Origin: Streptomyces fradiae
Lineage (GTDB): Bacteria > Actinomycetota > Actinomycetes > Streptomycetales > Streptomycetaceae
Assembly: GCF_041270065.1 (NCBI RefSeq)
Contig: NZ_CP065958.1
Location: forward strand, 3,224,001 to 3,288,000
Reading direction: 5' to 3'
Length of the DNA: 64,000 bases
The notes beneath the pieces were generated by a model. That model did not search any database, was not told the DNA's origin, and worked only from the letters and a program-made list of their open reading frames with translations. Each line of letters starts with the position of its first letter. The stretch's first letter is position 1. The position numbers were made by a program, and so were the translations under genes. Of this stretch, positions 26,409 to 36,160 are shown one piece after another.

Positions 26409-28001
26409 TCAGGAGGCCAGCGCGGGCTCCTTCGTCACCGGGCCCTCCGGGGCGCCCGGGGTGTCCGAGGTGTCGTCCTCGCCGCCCTCCAGGTGCTGCT
26501 TGGGCTTGGCGGGGAGGGCGAACATCACCAGGAAGATGCCGGCGAGCACCACGGCCGCCCAGCCCAGGGAGTTCTGGAAGGCATCGGTGAAGGCCTTGCC
26601 GGTCTCCTGCGGGAGGGCCGCGAGCCGCTTCTCGTCGACGGTCCCGAAGAACACCACGGACACCAGGCCGAGGCCGAGCGCGTTGCCCATCTGGCCGGTG
26701 GTGTTGATCAGGCCCGAGGCCGAGCCGGCGTGCTCGCGCGGCACCTCGGAGAGCACCGCGTCCGTCAGCGGCGCCACGATGAGGCCCATGCCGAGACCCA
26801 TGACGACCAGGGCCGGGATCATCTGCCAGGGGTGGATGTCCGTGCCGTAGCGGCCGGCCACGAAGGAGTAGAGCAGGATGCCCGCGCCCATGGTCAGGGC
26901 GCCCGCCTGGAGGACCTTGCGGCCGAAGCGCGGCACCAGCTGCTGGACCGACAGGCCCGCCGCGGTGGACACGGCGATGGAGAACGGCACACCGGTCAGA
27001 CCGGCCTTGAGCGGGGTCCAGCCGAGTCCGATCTGCATGTAGAGCGTCCAGACCAGGAAGAAGATGCCCATCACGACGCCGAAGGTCAGCTGGACGGCGA
27101 TACCGGCGGCGAAGGACTTCACCTTGAACAGCGACAGCTCGACGAGCGGCGAGCCGTCCTTCTTCGTCTTGTGCTTCTCGTACGCGACGAGGGCGCCGAA
27201 GACGAGGACGCTGCCGGCCATCATCAGGTGGCCCCACAGCGGCCAGCCGAGCTCGCGGCCGCGGGTCAGCGGGTAGATCAGCATGAGCAGCGCGACCGTC
27301 ACCAGGAGCACGCCGACCATGTCGAGCTTCAGCGCCTTCGGCGCCTTGGACTCGGTGATGAAGCGGCGGCCCAGGATCAGGGCGGCGATGCCGACCGGCA
27401 GGTTGATGAGGAAGATCGGACGCCACTCCAGGCCGGCGATGTTCCACTGGGTCAGCAGCGCGCCGAGCAGCGGGCCTGAGACCGCGCCGAGGCCGATGAT
27501 CGCGCCGAACAGGCCGAAGACCTTGCCGCGCTCGTGCGCCGGGAAGGTGACGTGCACGATCGACAGGACCTGCGGCACCATCATCGCGGCCGCCGCGCCC
27601 TGGAGCAGGCGGGAGCCGACCAGCATCTCCTGGTTGGCGGCGAAGCCGCACAGCGCGGAGGCGAGGGTGAAGCCGGCGGTGCCGGTGAGGAAGAGGCGCT
27701 TGCGGCCGTAGATGTCGCCGAGGCGGCCGCCGGTGATCAGGCCCGCGGCGAACGCGAGCGCGTAGCCGGCGGTGATCCACTGGATGGCGCCGAAGGAGGC
27801 GCCGAGGTCCCGCTCGATGCTGGGGATCGCGATGTTGACGATCGTGGCGTCGACCAGGTCCATGAAGGCGGCGGTCATGACGATGGCCAGGGCGATCCAG
27901 CGTCTGCGGTCCGAACCGCCGGGAGCGGCCGCGTCGGGTGCGGCCGCGTCGGGAGCCGCCGCGTCGGGAGCCGCCGTGGGGAGGGCGTCGTGTGAACTCA
28001 T
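26409..28001 (-). CDS. DHA2 (EmrB/QacA) family MFS drug exporter
   Basis: 530 residues with about fourteen membrane helices. It carries the DHA2 features DLVDATIVNIAIPSIERDLG in helix 1, motif A (GGRLGDIYGRKRLF) and a motif-C-like GLGAVSGPLLGALL. Such proteins expel drugs or own metabolites by proton exchange. The N-terminus has a tandem APDAA repeat made of identical 15-bp units. ATG at 28001. It is divergent from the WYL regulator with only 62 bp between them, so that regulator is the likely controller. Confidence 0.9.
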   Translation of the reverse strand: MSSHDALPTAAPDAAAPDAAAPDAAAPGGSDRRRWIALAIVMTAAFMDLVDATIVNIAIPSIERDLGASFGAIQWITAGYALAFAAGLITGGRLGDIYGRKRLFLTGTAGFTLASALCGFAANQEMLVGSRLLQGAAAAMMVPQVLSIVHVTFPAHERGKVFGLFGAIIGLGAVSGPLLGALLTQWNIAGLEWRPIFLINLPVGIAALILGRRFITESKAPKALKLDMVGVLLVTVALLMLIYPLTRGRELGWPLWGHLMMAGSVLVFGALVAYEKHKTKKDGSPLVELSLFKVKSFAAGIAVQLTFGVVMGIFFLVWTLYMQIGLGWTPLKAGLTGVPFSIAVSTAAGLSVQQLVPRFGRKVLQAGALTMGAGILLYSFVAGRYGTDIHPWQMIPALVVMGLGMGLIVAPLTDAVLSEVPREHAGSASGLINTTGQMGNALGLGLVSVVFFGTVDEKRLAALPQETGKAFTDAFQNSLGWAAVVLAGIFLVMFALPAKPKQHLEGGEDDTSDTPGAPEGPVTKEPALAS

Positions 28002-28022
28002 ACGAGGAAACTAGAGACCATA

Positions 28023-28041
28023 TAGGTCAGCTCATGTCCTA
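28023..28041. promoter_or_regulatory. Dyad in the exporter/WYL divergent promoter
   Basis: TAGGTCA-gctca-TGTCCTA, 6 of 7 bases symmetric, centred in the 62-bp gap between two divergent genes. It is a candidate operator for the WYL regulator. Confidence 0.4.
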
Positions 28042-28063
28042 GTTGCACCGCATGCTGGATAAC

Positions 28064-29029
28064 ATGACGGACACACCGGCACGACTCCTGAATCTGCTGT
28101 CGCTCCTCCAGACCCCGCGCGAGTGGCCGGGCAGCGAGCTGGCCGAGCGGCTCTCGGTCTCGCCGCGCACGATCCGCAGGGACATCGACCGGCTGCGCGA
28201 CCTGGGCTATCCCGTCGAGGCGAGCAAGGGCGCGGTGGGCGGCTACCGGCTTGTGGCGGGTACGGCGATGCCGCCGCTGCTGCTCGACGACGAGGAGGCC
28301 GTGGCCATCGCGGTCGGCCTGCGGGCCGGGGCGGGGCACGCCATCGAGGGCGTCGAGGAGGCCTCCGTACGGGCCCTCGCCAAGCTGGAGCAGGTGCTGC
28401 CGTCGCGGCTGCGGCACCGGGTTTCCACCCTGCAGAACGCGACGATCCCGCTCACCCGCGGGGACGGCGCCACCGTCGCGCCGCAGACCCTGACCGCGCT
28501 CGCCGGCGCGGTGACCGGGCAGGAGAAGCTGCGCTTCGGCTACCGGGCGGGCGACGGCACGGAGAGCCGACGGCTCGTGGAGCCGTACCGGCTGGTGTCG
28601 ACGGGGCGCCGCTGGTACCTCGTCGCGTACGACCTGGGGCGCGAGGACTGGCGCACGTTCCGGGTCGACCGGGTCACGGAGCCGTTCCCGACGGGGGCGC
28701 GGTTCGCGCCGCGGGAGCTGCCGGCGGGGGACGCGGCGGCGTTCATGGCGCGGTCGATGGCGCGGGCGCGGGCGCAGGGCGAGGTGGACCTGGACGTGGA
28801 GTTCGCCGCGCCCGCGGAGTTCGTCGTGGCGCGGCTGCCGGCGCATCTGGTGCCGGTCGCGACCGGGGCGGACCGGTGCCGGCTGCGGGCCCGGGTGGCC
28901 GACTCGGTGGAGTGGCTGGCCCTGCGGCTCGCGCTGATGGACGTCGACTTCACCGTGCACGCGCCGGATCCGCTGATCACGTACATGCGGGAGCTGTCGG
29001 TGCGGTTGGCGGCGGCGACGGAGGTTTGA
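28064..29029 (+). CDS. YafY-type transcriptional regulator (HTH_11 + WYL)
   Basis: 321 residues. An N-terminal winged helix (LLSLLQTPREWPGSELAERL, then SVSPRTIRRDIDRLRDLGYP, residues 1-60) is followed by a WYL domain (about 140-215, GRRWYLVAYDLGREDWRTFRVDRV) and a C-terminal extension domain. WYL domains bind ligands or nucleic acids and modulate DNA binding. ATG at 28064 begins the conserved part; ATG 28052 is possible. It is divergently paired with a drug exporter, a common local-control arrangement. Confidence 0.85.
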   Translation: MTDTPARLLNLLSLLQTPREWPGSELAERLSVSPRTIRRDIDRLRDLGYPVEASKGAVGGYRLVAGTAMPPLLLDDEEAVAIAVGLRAGAGHAIEGVEEASVRALAKLEQVLPSRLRHRVSTLQNATIPLTRGDGATVAPQTLTALAGAVTGQEKLRFGYRAGDGTESRRLVEPYRLVSTGRRWYLVAYDLGREDWRTFRVDRVTEPFPTGARFAPRELPAGDAAAFMARSMARARAQGEVDLDVEFAAPAEFVVARLPAHLVPVATGADRCRLRARVADSVEWLALRLALMDVDFTVHAPDPLITYMRELSVRLAAATEV

Positions 29030-29112
29030 CGGGCCGGGCAGGGGCCTGACGGGGTGCGCGCCCGCCGTGGTGGGTGCGCGGGGCCGTTCCGGTGGCCACG
29101 TCCGGGACTGCA

Positions 29113-29172
29113 TGATTTACGGCGCGGCCAGGCACTGGAAAGCCGGACGCCCTCGCCCCGCGCCACAAATCA
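29113..29172. repeat. Long imperfect hairpin between the WYL and hrdD genes
   Basis: TGATTT-ac-GGCGCGG (29113-29127) pairs with CCGCGCC-ac-AAATCA (29158-29172): 13 pairs with one symmetric internal loop and a 30-nt apical loop. It lies in the 309-bp gap 29030-29338, which otherwise holds a G-rich stretch (29240-29330) and no gene. It could be a distal terminator for hrdD or a small structured RNA. Confidence 0.45.
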
Positions 29173-29338
29173 CGCTTTACGTCCCGAACGCGACCCCCTA
29201 CACGTCCCCCGCTCCCGTGAACGGAAATCCGGCCCGCCGGCTGGGGTGGGAGGGGGGGACCCGGGGGGCTCCCGTGGGTCGGTGCGCGCGGGTCGCCCGC
29301 CCGGTGGGGGGCCGGGCGGGGGCGCGTTGCCGGCCGCT

Positions 29339-30337
<999 letters not shown>

Positions 30338-30398
30338 GCGTGCTCCCTTGCTGAGTAGGTCGCGACACCCTCGCGGGTGCCCTGCATCCGACGGAAAC

Positions 30399-30425
30399 AA
30401 CGACTGGAATCAGGACAGAATTCCC
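30399..30425 (-). promoter_or_regulatory. SigR-type promoter of hrdD
   Basis: Read on the minus strand: GGGAAT (30425-30420), exactly 18 bp, GTT (30401-30399). This is the SigR consensus, and hrdD is a known SigR (thiol-oxidative stress) target in S. coelicolor. The remaining part of the 340-bp gap to 30677 shows no gene. Confidence 0.75.
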
Positions 30426-30677
30426 ACCCGGCACATGGATTTTCGCGATCATGCAGTATCCTGCGCCGCCGACACATCGTCGGCATGCCGCCCGACCGTC
30501 CGCCGCGACCCGCGGACGCGCAGGTCAGAGCGGGCAAAGCGGGCGATCCGGCCGCTCTCGCAGGGCCCGCCGCCGCGACGTCGTCACGGCACCCATGAGA
30601 CGGCCGTCACATCCGGAGCGGTGACACCTTCGGCCCCGTTCCGCTGTCGAAGACGCCACTGCCGCCCTCGCGGTTGC

Positions 30678-31469
30678 TCAGCCGAACTGGACCGAGCGCT
30701 TCGCGAGCCCCATCCAGAAGCCGTCGATGACGCTGCGCTCGTCGCCCAGGTCGCCGGCCGCGTCCGCCGCGCCCATGGTGACGAAGAGCGGGGCGAAGTG
30801 CTCGGTGCGCGGGTGGGCGAGGCGGCCGGCCGGGGACTTGTGCTCGAAGTCGAGCAGCGCGTCGATGTCGTGCGCGGCGAGCGCCTCGCGGCCCCAGGCG
30901 TCGAACTCGGCCGACCAGCCGGGCACGCCCGGGCCGGTGTGCCGCAGGGCGGCCAGGTTGTGGGTGAAGAAGCCGCTGCCGACGATCAGCACGCCCTCGT
31001 CGCGGAGCGGGGCGAGCCTGCGGCCGATGTCCATGAGCCGGCGCGGGTCGAGGGTGGGCATGGAGATCTGGAGTACGGGGATGTCGGCGCCGGGGTACAT
31101 CTCGACGAGCGGCACGTACGCGCCGTGGTCGAGGCCCCGGTCGGGGATGTCCTGCACGGGCGTGCCGGGCGCGCGCAGCAGTTTGCGGACGGCCTCGGCG
31201 AGTCCGGGCGCGCCGGGGGCGGCGTACTGCACCTGGTAGTAGTGCTCGGGGAAGCCCCAGAAGTCGTAGACGAGCGGCACCGGCTCGGTGGCGCCGAGGG
31301 CGAGCGGGGCCTCCTCCCAGTGGGCGGAGACCATCAGGATCGCCTTGGGGCGGGGCAGCCCGGCGGACCAGGCGGCGAGCTCGCCGGGCCAGACGGGGTC
31401 GTCGGCGAGGGGCGGGGCGCCGTGCGAGAGATAGAGGGCCGGCATGCGTTCCAGCGTGGCGTCGTTCAT
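30678..31469 (-). CDS. DODA-type (LigB family, class III) extradiol ring-cleavage dioxygenase
   Basis: 263 residues. Key features: MPALYLSHGAPPL with a metal His near the N-terminus, ILMVSAHWEEAP, LDHGAYVPLVEMYPGADIPV and VGSGFFTHNL, then the C-terminal HPRTEHFAPLFVTMGAA. The histidines are the expected Fe(II)/Zn ligands. Related enzymes open catechol-type rings such as DOPA; the real substrate is unknown. ATG at 31469 has a strong AAGGAGG. It is divergent from a MarR gene that probably represses it. Confidence 0.9.
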   Translation of the reverse strand: MNDATLERMPALYLSHGAPPLADDPVWPGELAAWSAGLPRPKAILMVSAHWEEAPLALGATEPVPLVYDFWGFPEHYYQVQYAAPGAPGLAEAVRKLLRAPGTPVQDIPDRGLDHGAYVPLVEMYPGADIPVLQISMPTLDPRRLMDIGRRLAPLRDEGVLIVGSGFFTHNLAALRHTGPGVPGWSAEFDAWGREALAAHDIDALLDFEHKSPAGRLAHPRTEHFAPLFVTMGAADAAGDLGDERSVIDGFWMGLAKRSVQFG

Positions 31470-31541
31470 GGCGTCCGCCTCCTTACCGCGCGTTCCCGGT
31501 AGTACGGGATCTTGAGGGTTGAAGTGATGCAAGCGATGATC

Positions 31542-31601
31542 CTTGAAGTTTCAAGCTTGGCTCGAGCCACCTTAGACCCGATCTAGTTCAACTTTCAAGA
31601 A
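31542..31601. promoter_or_regulatory. MarR-type operator candidates
   Basis: Palindrome CTTGAA-gt-TTCAAG (31542-31555) and a related site GTTCAACTTTCAAGAA (31586-31601), both built from TTGAA/TTCAA half-sites, lie in the 151-bp gap between the divergent dioxygenase and MarR genes. Confidence 0.55.
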
Positions 31602-31620
31602 TTGCCCGTACCATGGATCC

Positions 31621-32109
31621 ATGACCGAACCCCGCTGGCTCAGCGACGAGGAACAGCGCGTCTGGCGCTCCTACCTCCACGCCACCACCCTCCTGGAGGA
31701 CCATCTCGACCGCCAGCTGCAGCGCGACGCCGGGATGCCCCACATCTACTACGGGCTGCTCGTCAAGCTCTCCCAGGCGCCCAGGCGCCGGATGCGGATG
31801 ACGGAGCTGGCCAAGGACGCCAAGATCACCCGTTCACGGCTCTCGCACGCCGTCGCCCGCCTGGAGAAGAACGGGTGGGTGAGCCGCGAGGACTGCCCGT
31901 CCGACAAGCGCGGCCAGTTCGCCGCGCTGACGGACGAGGGGTACGCGGTGCTGCGCCGCACCGCGCCCGGTCACGTCGACGCCGTACGGCAGGCCCTCTT
32001 CGACCGGCTCTCCCCCGAGCAGGTCGAGCAGCTGGGCGGGATCATGCGCACCGTCGCCGAGGGCCTGCAGCCCACGGGTCCGGACGCGGACCTGCCCTGG
32101 CTCCGCTGA
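31621..32109 (+). CDS. MarR family transcriptional regulator
   Basis: 162 residues. Winged helix centred on RMTELAKDAKITRSRLSHAVARLEKNGWV with the wing ECPSDKRGQ-type sequence (CPSDKRGQFAALTDEG). It is likely a dimeric repressor responding to an aromatic or quinone-like ligand, given the divergent ring-cleavage dioxygenase. ATG at 31621. Confidence 0.88.
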   Translation: MTEPRWLSDEEQRVWRSYLHATTLLEDHLDRQLQRDAGMPHIYYGLLVKLSQAPRRRMRMTELAKDAKITRSRLSHAVARLEKNGWVSREDCPSDKRGQFAALTDEGYAVLRRTAPGHVDAVRQALFDRLSPEQVEQLGGIMRTVAEGLQPTGPDADLPWLR

Positions 32110-32144
32110 GCGGAACCAGGGCAGGATGCGCCGGATCGGTGGCC

Positions 32145-32173
32145 CCCGGGTCCCGGCCGGACCGGGACCCGGG
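32145..32173. terminator. Hairpin between converging marR and MFS genes
   Basis: CCCGGGTCCCGG paired with CCGGGACCCGGG around a 5-nt loop; a 12-bp GC stem with no U-run. Confidence 0.65.
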
Positions 32174-32181
32174 TCGGTGTC

Positions 32182-33735
32182 TCAGTGCGCGATGACGGGG
32201 ATCTTCACCTCGTCCTCGACGCCGGCCGCGGAGTCCTTGCCGGAGCCCGAGCCCGAGCCGGCGACCGCGCCGGTGCCCGGCTTGCCGGTGTTGATCAGGG
32301 TGAGGGCGAGGGTCGCCGAGACGACCAGGATGCCGACCGCCCACCAGATGGCCGCCGAGTAGCCCTCGACCATGCCCTGGAGCTGGAGCAGCTTCTGCGC
32401 CGCCGGGGTGGTGGCGCCCGCCGCGTGGTCCACCAGGTACGCGGTGGTCGCCGAGGCGGCGATGGTGTTCAGCAGGGCCGTACCGATGGCGCCGCCGACC
32501 TGCTGCGAGGTGTTGACCATCGCGGAGGCCACACCGGCGTCCCGCGGGTCGACCCCGTGGGTGGCCAGCGACATGGCCGGCATGAAGGCGGTGCCCATGC
32601 CGAGGCCGAGCAGCAGCTGCGCCGGCAGGATCAGACCGGCGTACGAGGAGCCGATCTCCAGCTGGGTCAGCAGCAGCATGCCGACGGCGGCGGTCAGGAA
32701 GCCGGGGCCCATCAGCCAGCGCGGCGGGACCCGGGTCATCAGCCGCGTACCGATCTGGGTGGAACCGGTGATCATGCCCGCGATCATCGGGAGGAACGCG
32801 AAGCCCGTCTTGACCGGCGAGTACCCCTTCACGACCTGCAGGTAGTAGGTCAGGAACAGGAACAGGCCGAACATCGCGATGACGGCGAGGCCAAGGGAGA
32901 GGTACACACCGCCGCGGTTGCGGTCGGTGACGACGCGCAGCGGCAGCAGCGGGCTCTTCACCCGCGACTCGACCAGGGCGAAGGCCAGGAGCAGCACGCC
33001 GGAGGCGACGAACAGACCGATGGTCGTCGGGTCGCTCCAGCCGTCGGACTCGGCGCGCGTGAAGCCGTAGACCAGGGAGACCAGGCCGAGGGTGGAGAGC
33101 AGCACGCCGGGGACGTCGAGCGGCGAGCGGTTGCGGCCGCCGGCCGGCTCACGGATCACGAAGTACGCGCCGAGCGCGGCGACGATCGCGAACGGGATGT
33201 TGACGAAGAAGGTCCAGCGCCAGTTCAGGTACTCGGTGAGGAAGCCGCCGAGGATCAGACCCACGGCGCCGCCGCCACCGGCGATCGCACCGTAGATGCC
33301 GAAGGCCTTGGCGCGCTCCTTGGCGTCGGTGAACATCACCGCGAGGAGGGAGAGGGCGGCGGGCGCGAGCAGCGCGCCGAACGCACCCTGCAGCGCGCGG
33401 GCGCCGAGCATCATCGCCTCGCCGGTGGCCGCGCCGCCGAGGGCGGAGGCCGCGGCGAAGCCGATCAGACCGACCACGAAGGTGCGCTTGCGGCCCCACA
33501 GGTCGGCGACCCGGCCGCCGAAGAGGAGCAGACCGCCGAAGGCGAGCGCGTAGGCCGTGATGACCCACTGGCGGTTGCCGTCGGATATCCCCAGGTCCTG
33601 CTGGGCGGAGGGCAGTGCGATGTTCACGATCGTGGCGTCGAGCACCACCATCAGCTGGGCGAGCGCGATGAAGACCAGGGCCTTCCAGCGGCTCGGGTCC
33701 GCCTGCACGGGCGGGGACTGGGCGATTTTTGACAT
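32182..33735 (-). CDS. DHA2 family MFS exporter
   Basis: 517 residues with about fourteen membrane helices. Helix 1 has VLDATIVNIALPSAQQDLG and motif A is GGRVADLWGRKRTF. There is a Gly-rich motif C (GAIAGGGGAVGLILGG), and a Gly/Ser-rich linker precedes the short acidic C-terminal tail. ATG at 33735 is preferred over an upstream in-frame start. A TetR gene lies 152 bp upstream on the same strand and is the likely regulator. Confidence 0.9.
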   Translation of the reverse strand: MSKIAQSPPVQADPSRWKALVFIALAQLMVVLDATIVNIALPSAQQDLGISDGNRQWVITAYALAFGGLLLFGGRVADLWGRKRTFVVGLIGFAAASALGGAATGEAMMLGARALQGAFGALLAPAALSLLAVMFTDAKERAKAFGIYGAIAGGGGAVGLILGGFLTEYLNWRWTFFVNIPFAIVAALGAYFVIREPAGGRNRSPLDVPGVLLSTLGLVSLVYGFTRAESDGWSDPTTIGLFVASGVLLLAFALVESRVKSPLLPLRVVTDRNRGGVYLSLGLAVIAMFGLFLFLTYYLQVVKGYSPVKTGFAFLPMIAGMITGSTQIGTRLMTRVPPRWLMGPGFLTAAVGMLLLTQLEIGSSYAGLILPAQLLLGLGMGTAFMPAMSLATHGVDPRDAGVASAMVNTSQQVGGAIGTALLNTIAASATTAYLVDHAAGATTPAAQKLLQLQGMVEGYSAAIWWAVGILVVSATLALTLINTGKPGTGAVAGSGSGSGKDSAAGVEDEVKIPVIAH

Positions 33736-33887
33736 GGGGGAGGCCACCTCTTGGCGCAAAAGGCTGAAATAGGACGCTGAAAAAGGACGTCGGACGTCGT
33801 CGCTAAGTCATCAAAGGAAATGACAAAGGGAGTTACGGGCTGCGGTGCCGCGAGAGCGGCGGGCGTCTCGGTCAGGGGCGGGGGCGC

Positions 33888-34598
33888 TCAGCGGCCCGCG
33901 CAGGTCTCGCTCCTCAGGGTCTCCAGGGTCGCGGCGGAACCGGGCAGTTCGGAGCGCGCGGGCGTCTCCAGGCCGTCCAGGAACAGCTGCAGATGGCGGT
34001 GGACGAAGCGGTCCATGTTCAGACAGGCCGTCCCGGGCAGCGGCCGGGTCAGCTGCGAGACCGCGACCATGAGGTCTCCGACACCGACGTCGGTACGCAT
34101 CCGGCCGGCCGCCTGCGCCCGGTCGACGAGGCCCTGGACGGCCTCCTCCAGGCGCGAGCGCTCGGCCAGCAGGTCGGGGTGGTGCTTGTCGAAGTCGCCG
34201 TCGAGCATCGGGCACAGGGCACCGACCCGCTCGTCGGCGGCGGCGTGGGTGAAGCGGCGGAGCGCGACGAAGGGATCGCTCTCCTCCTCGGCGGCCTCGT
34301 GCGCCCGCTCGGTGATGCGGGCGGTGAGGGAGAGGATGACCTCTCGGACGAGATCGGCGCGCTCGGGGAAGTTGCGGTACAGCGTGGCGTTTCCGACGCC
34401 CGCCCTGCGGGCTATCTCGTCGAGCGGCACCTGGGCGCCGAACTCCACGAACATCTCGCGGGCCGCCGTGACGATCCGCTCGCGGTTCCGGAGGGCGTCC
34501 GCCCGGGGGCGGGGCATCCGGCGGGCCGGGGCGGCGGGCACGGCAAGCGCGTCGGCGTCGGCAAGCGCGCCGGCGACTGCCGTTTCGGCGGGGCTCAT
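33888..34598 (-). CDS. TetR family transcriptional regulator
   Basis: 236 residues. The HTH lies at about residues 32-80 (RIVTAAREMFVEFGAQVPLDEIARR then AGVGNATLYRNFPERADLV), followed by a ligand-binding C-terminal domain. An Ala-rich extension of about 25 residues precedes the HTH. ATG at 34598. It is upstream of the exporter and downstream of a block of 14-bp repeats. Confidence 0.88.
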   Translation of the reverse strand: MSPAETAVAGALADADALAVPAAPARRMPRPRADALRNRERIVTAAREMFVEFGAQVPLDEIARRAGVGNATLYRNFPERADLVREVILSLTARITERAHEAAEEESDPFVALRRFTHAAADERVGALCPMLDGDFDKHHPDLLAERSRLEEAVQGLVDRAQAAGRMRTDVGVGDLMVAVSQLTRPLPGTACLNMDRFVHRHLQLFLDGLETPARSELPGSAATLETLRSETCAGR

Positions 34599-34621
34599 GC
34601 TCACTGCCGTACCTCTCCCAA

Positions 34622-34714
34622 GTGATGTGACCCGAGTGGCGTGACCCGAGCCATGCGACCCGAGTGATGCGACCCGAGTCACCCGAGTCATGCGATCCGA
34701 GTGATGCGATCCGG
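34622..34714. repeat. Six 14-bp direct repeats upstream of tetR
   Basis: Units of the form GTGATGCGACCCGA start at 34622, 34636, 34650, 34664, 34687 and 34701, with a 9-bp partial unit at 34678. They begin 23 bp before the TetR start codon. They may be regulator-binding sites or an expandable tandem repeat. Confidence 0.75.
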
Positions 34715-34785
34715 GGACCGAGTCCCCACTTCGTCGAACACAGGGGTAAACGGGGACTCGCTCCCCGGTTATTTCCCGCCCGACT

Positions 34786-34801
34786 TGTGACCTGCGTCAC
34801 A
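34786..34801. promoter_or_regulatory. Crp-like palindrome
   Basis: TGTGACCTGCGTCACA, a perfect TGTGAC/GTCACA dyad with a 4-bp centre, matching TGTGA-N6-TCACA. It is 84 bp upstream of the protease start and is a candidate site for Crp (cAMP receptor protein). Confidence 0.5.
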
Positions 34802-34885
34802 TCCCCCGGTCGGGCCACCCGGCGCGCGCCTCTCGATCACCCGCCACAGGCTGATCGCAACGACCGACCGGAGAGAGGCCACCGC

Positions 34886-36160
34886 ATGCAGGAGACCCGC
34901 CGACGGATACGCAGACCCATCGCCCTGGCCTCGGCGGCCGCCCTCGCGATCGCCGCCCTGGCAACGGCCAGCACGACCCTGCCCGGCCCGGCCCCCGCCT
35001 CGGCGGGCCCGGTGGCCGCCGGCTCCGGGGAAGCACCGCTGGGACCGTGCCGGATCGCCACGACGATGGGTGTGCAGATGTCGGAGGGACTGCCCACCGC
35101 CCCCGGCTACGCCCGCTCCACCGGGCGGATCAAGGCCCTCAACCTGATGGTCGACTTCCCGGACGCCCCCGGACAGGGCACCGCTATGAGCCGCTTCCGC
35201 GAGTTCTTCCCGCAGACCGCCGACTGGTTCCGGGTCAGCTCCTACGGCCGCCTCCACTACACGCCCGAGACCCCGATACCCGACTGGCTGCGGATGCCCC
35301 GCCCCTTCTCCTCGTACGGGCTCGAGCGCGGCTCGCCGTACGAGCCGGGCTACCGCGGGCTCGTCCAGGACATCGTGAAGGCCGCCGACGCCCGCGTGGA
35401 CTTCAGCGCGTACGACCTGATCAACGTCCTGGTCACCCCGAACGCCGGGCCCTCGGCCCTCGACACCGTGCTGTCCGTGACCTTCTCCGGCAACGACGAC
35501 GCCCCCTACGCGGACGGCGTCCCGCTCGCCAACACGTCCTTCGTCTACAGCCGCCAGGACGACGGCTCCGGCAGCTACGGCGACACCGGCTACCGGGTCC
35601 TGCCGCACGAGAACGGGCACGTCTTCGGACTGCCCGACCTCTACACCGTCGACGGCGGCGGCACCGTCGGACACTGGGACATCATGTCCGAGGACTGGGG
35701 GGCCAACAACGACCTGCTCGGCTGGCACAAGTGGAAGCTGGGCTGGCTCGACAACGACCAGGTCGGCTGCGCCTCCCGGCCCGGCGACTTCGAGTACACG
35801 CTCACCCCGCTCGCCACCACCGGCGGCCCCAAACTCGCCTTCGTGCCCCTCTCCGGCACCTCCGGCTACGCGGCCGAGGTGCGCACCCGCGAGGGCAACG
35901 ACGAGGCGGTCTGCAAGACCGGCGTCCTCGTCTACCGGGTCGAGACCGACGTGGACACCGGGCACGGACCGGTCACCGTCGCCGACAGCGACCGCTCCAG
36001 CGGAGGCTGCACCCGGCGCCCCAACGTGCACGCCGAACTGTCCGACGCCCCCTTCGGCCCCGGCGAGACCTTCACCGACCGGACCAGCGGCATCCGGATC
36101 AGCGTCCTCGACGAGGACCCGGAGACCGGCGGCTACCGGATCCGCATCACCCGTTCGTGA
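34886..36160 (+). CDS. Secreted M6 family metalloprotease
   Basis: 424 residues. An Arg-rich signal peptide (RRRIRRPIALASAAALAIAA, cleaved near residue 40) indicates secretion. The zinc motif HENGH (HExxH) is followed by VFGLPDLY and GHWDIMSEDWG, as in immune inhibitor A/M6 proteases. Four or more cysteines may form disulfides outside the cell. ATG at 34886 has GGAGAGAGG. The 3' end overlaps the converging acyl-CoA ligase gene by 14 bp. Confidence 0.88.
   Translation: MQETRRRIRRPIALASAAALAIAALATASTTLPGPAPASAGPVAAGSGEAPLGPCRIATTMGVQMSEGLPTAPGYARSTGRIKALNLMVDFPDAPGQGTAMSRFREFFPQTADWFRVSSYGRLHYTPETPIPDWLRMPRPFSSYGLERGSPYEPGYRGLVQDIVKAADARVDFSAYDLINVLVTPNAGPSALDTVLSVTFSGNDDAPYADGVPLANTSFVYSRQDDGSGSYGDTGYRVLPHENGHVFGLPDLYTVDGGGTVGHWDIMSEDWGANNDLLGWHKWKLGWLDNDQVGCASRPGDFEYTLTPLATTGGPKLAFVPLSGTSGYAAEVRTREGNDEAVCKTGVLVYRVETDVDTGHGPVTVADSDRSSGGCTRRPNVHAELSDAPFGPGETFTDRTSGIRISVLDEDPETGGYRIRITRS

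Noticed and set aside
34622..34714. Possible CRISPR array
   Set aside because: Units are contiguous 14-mers without spacers and there are no cas genes.
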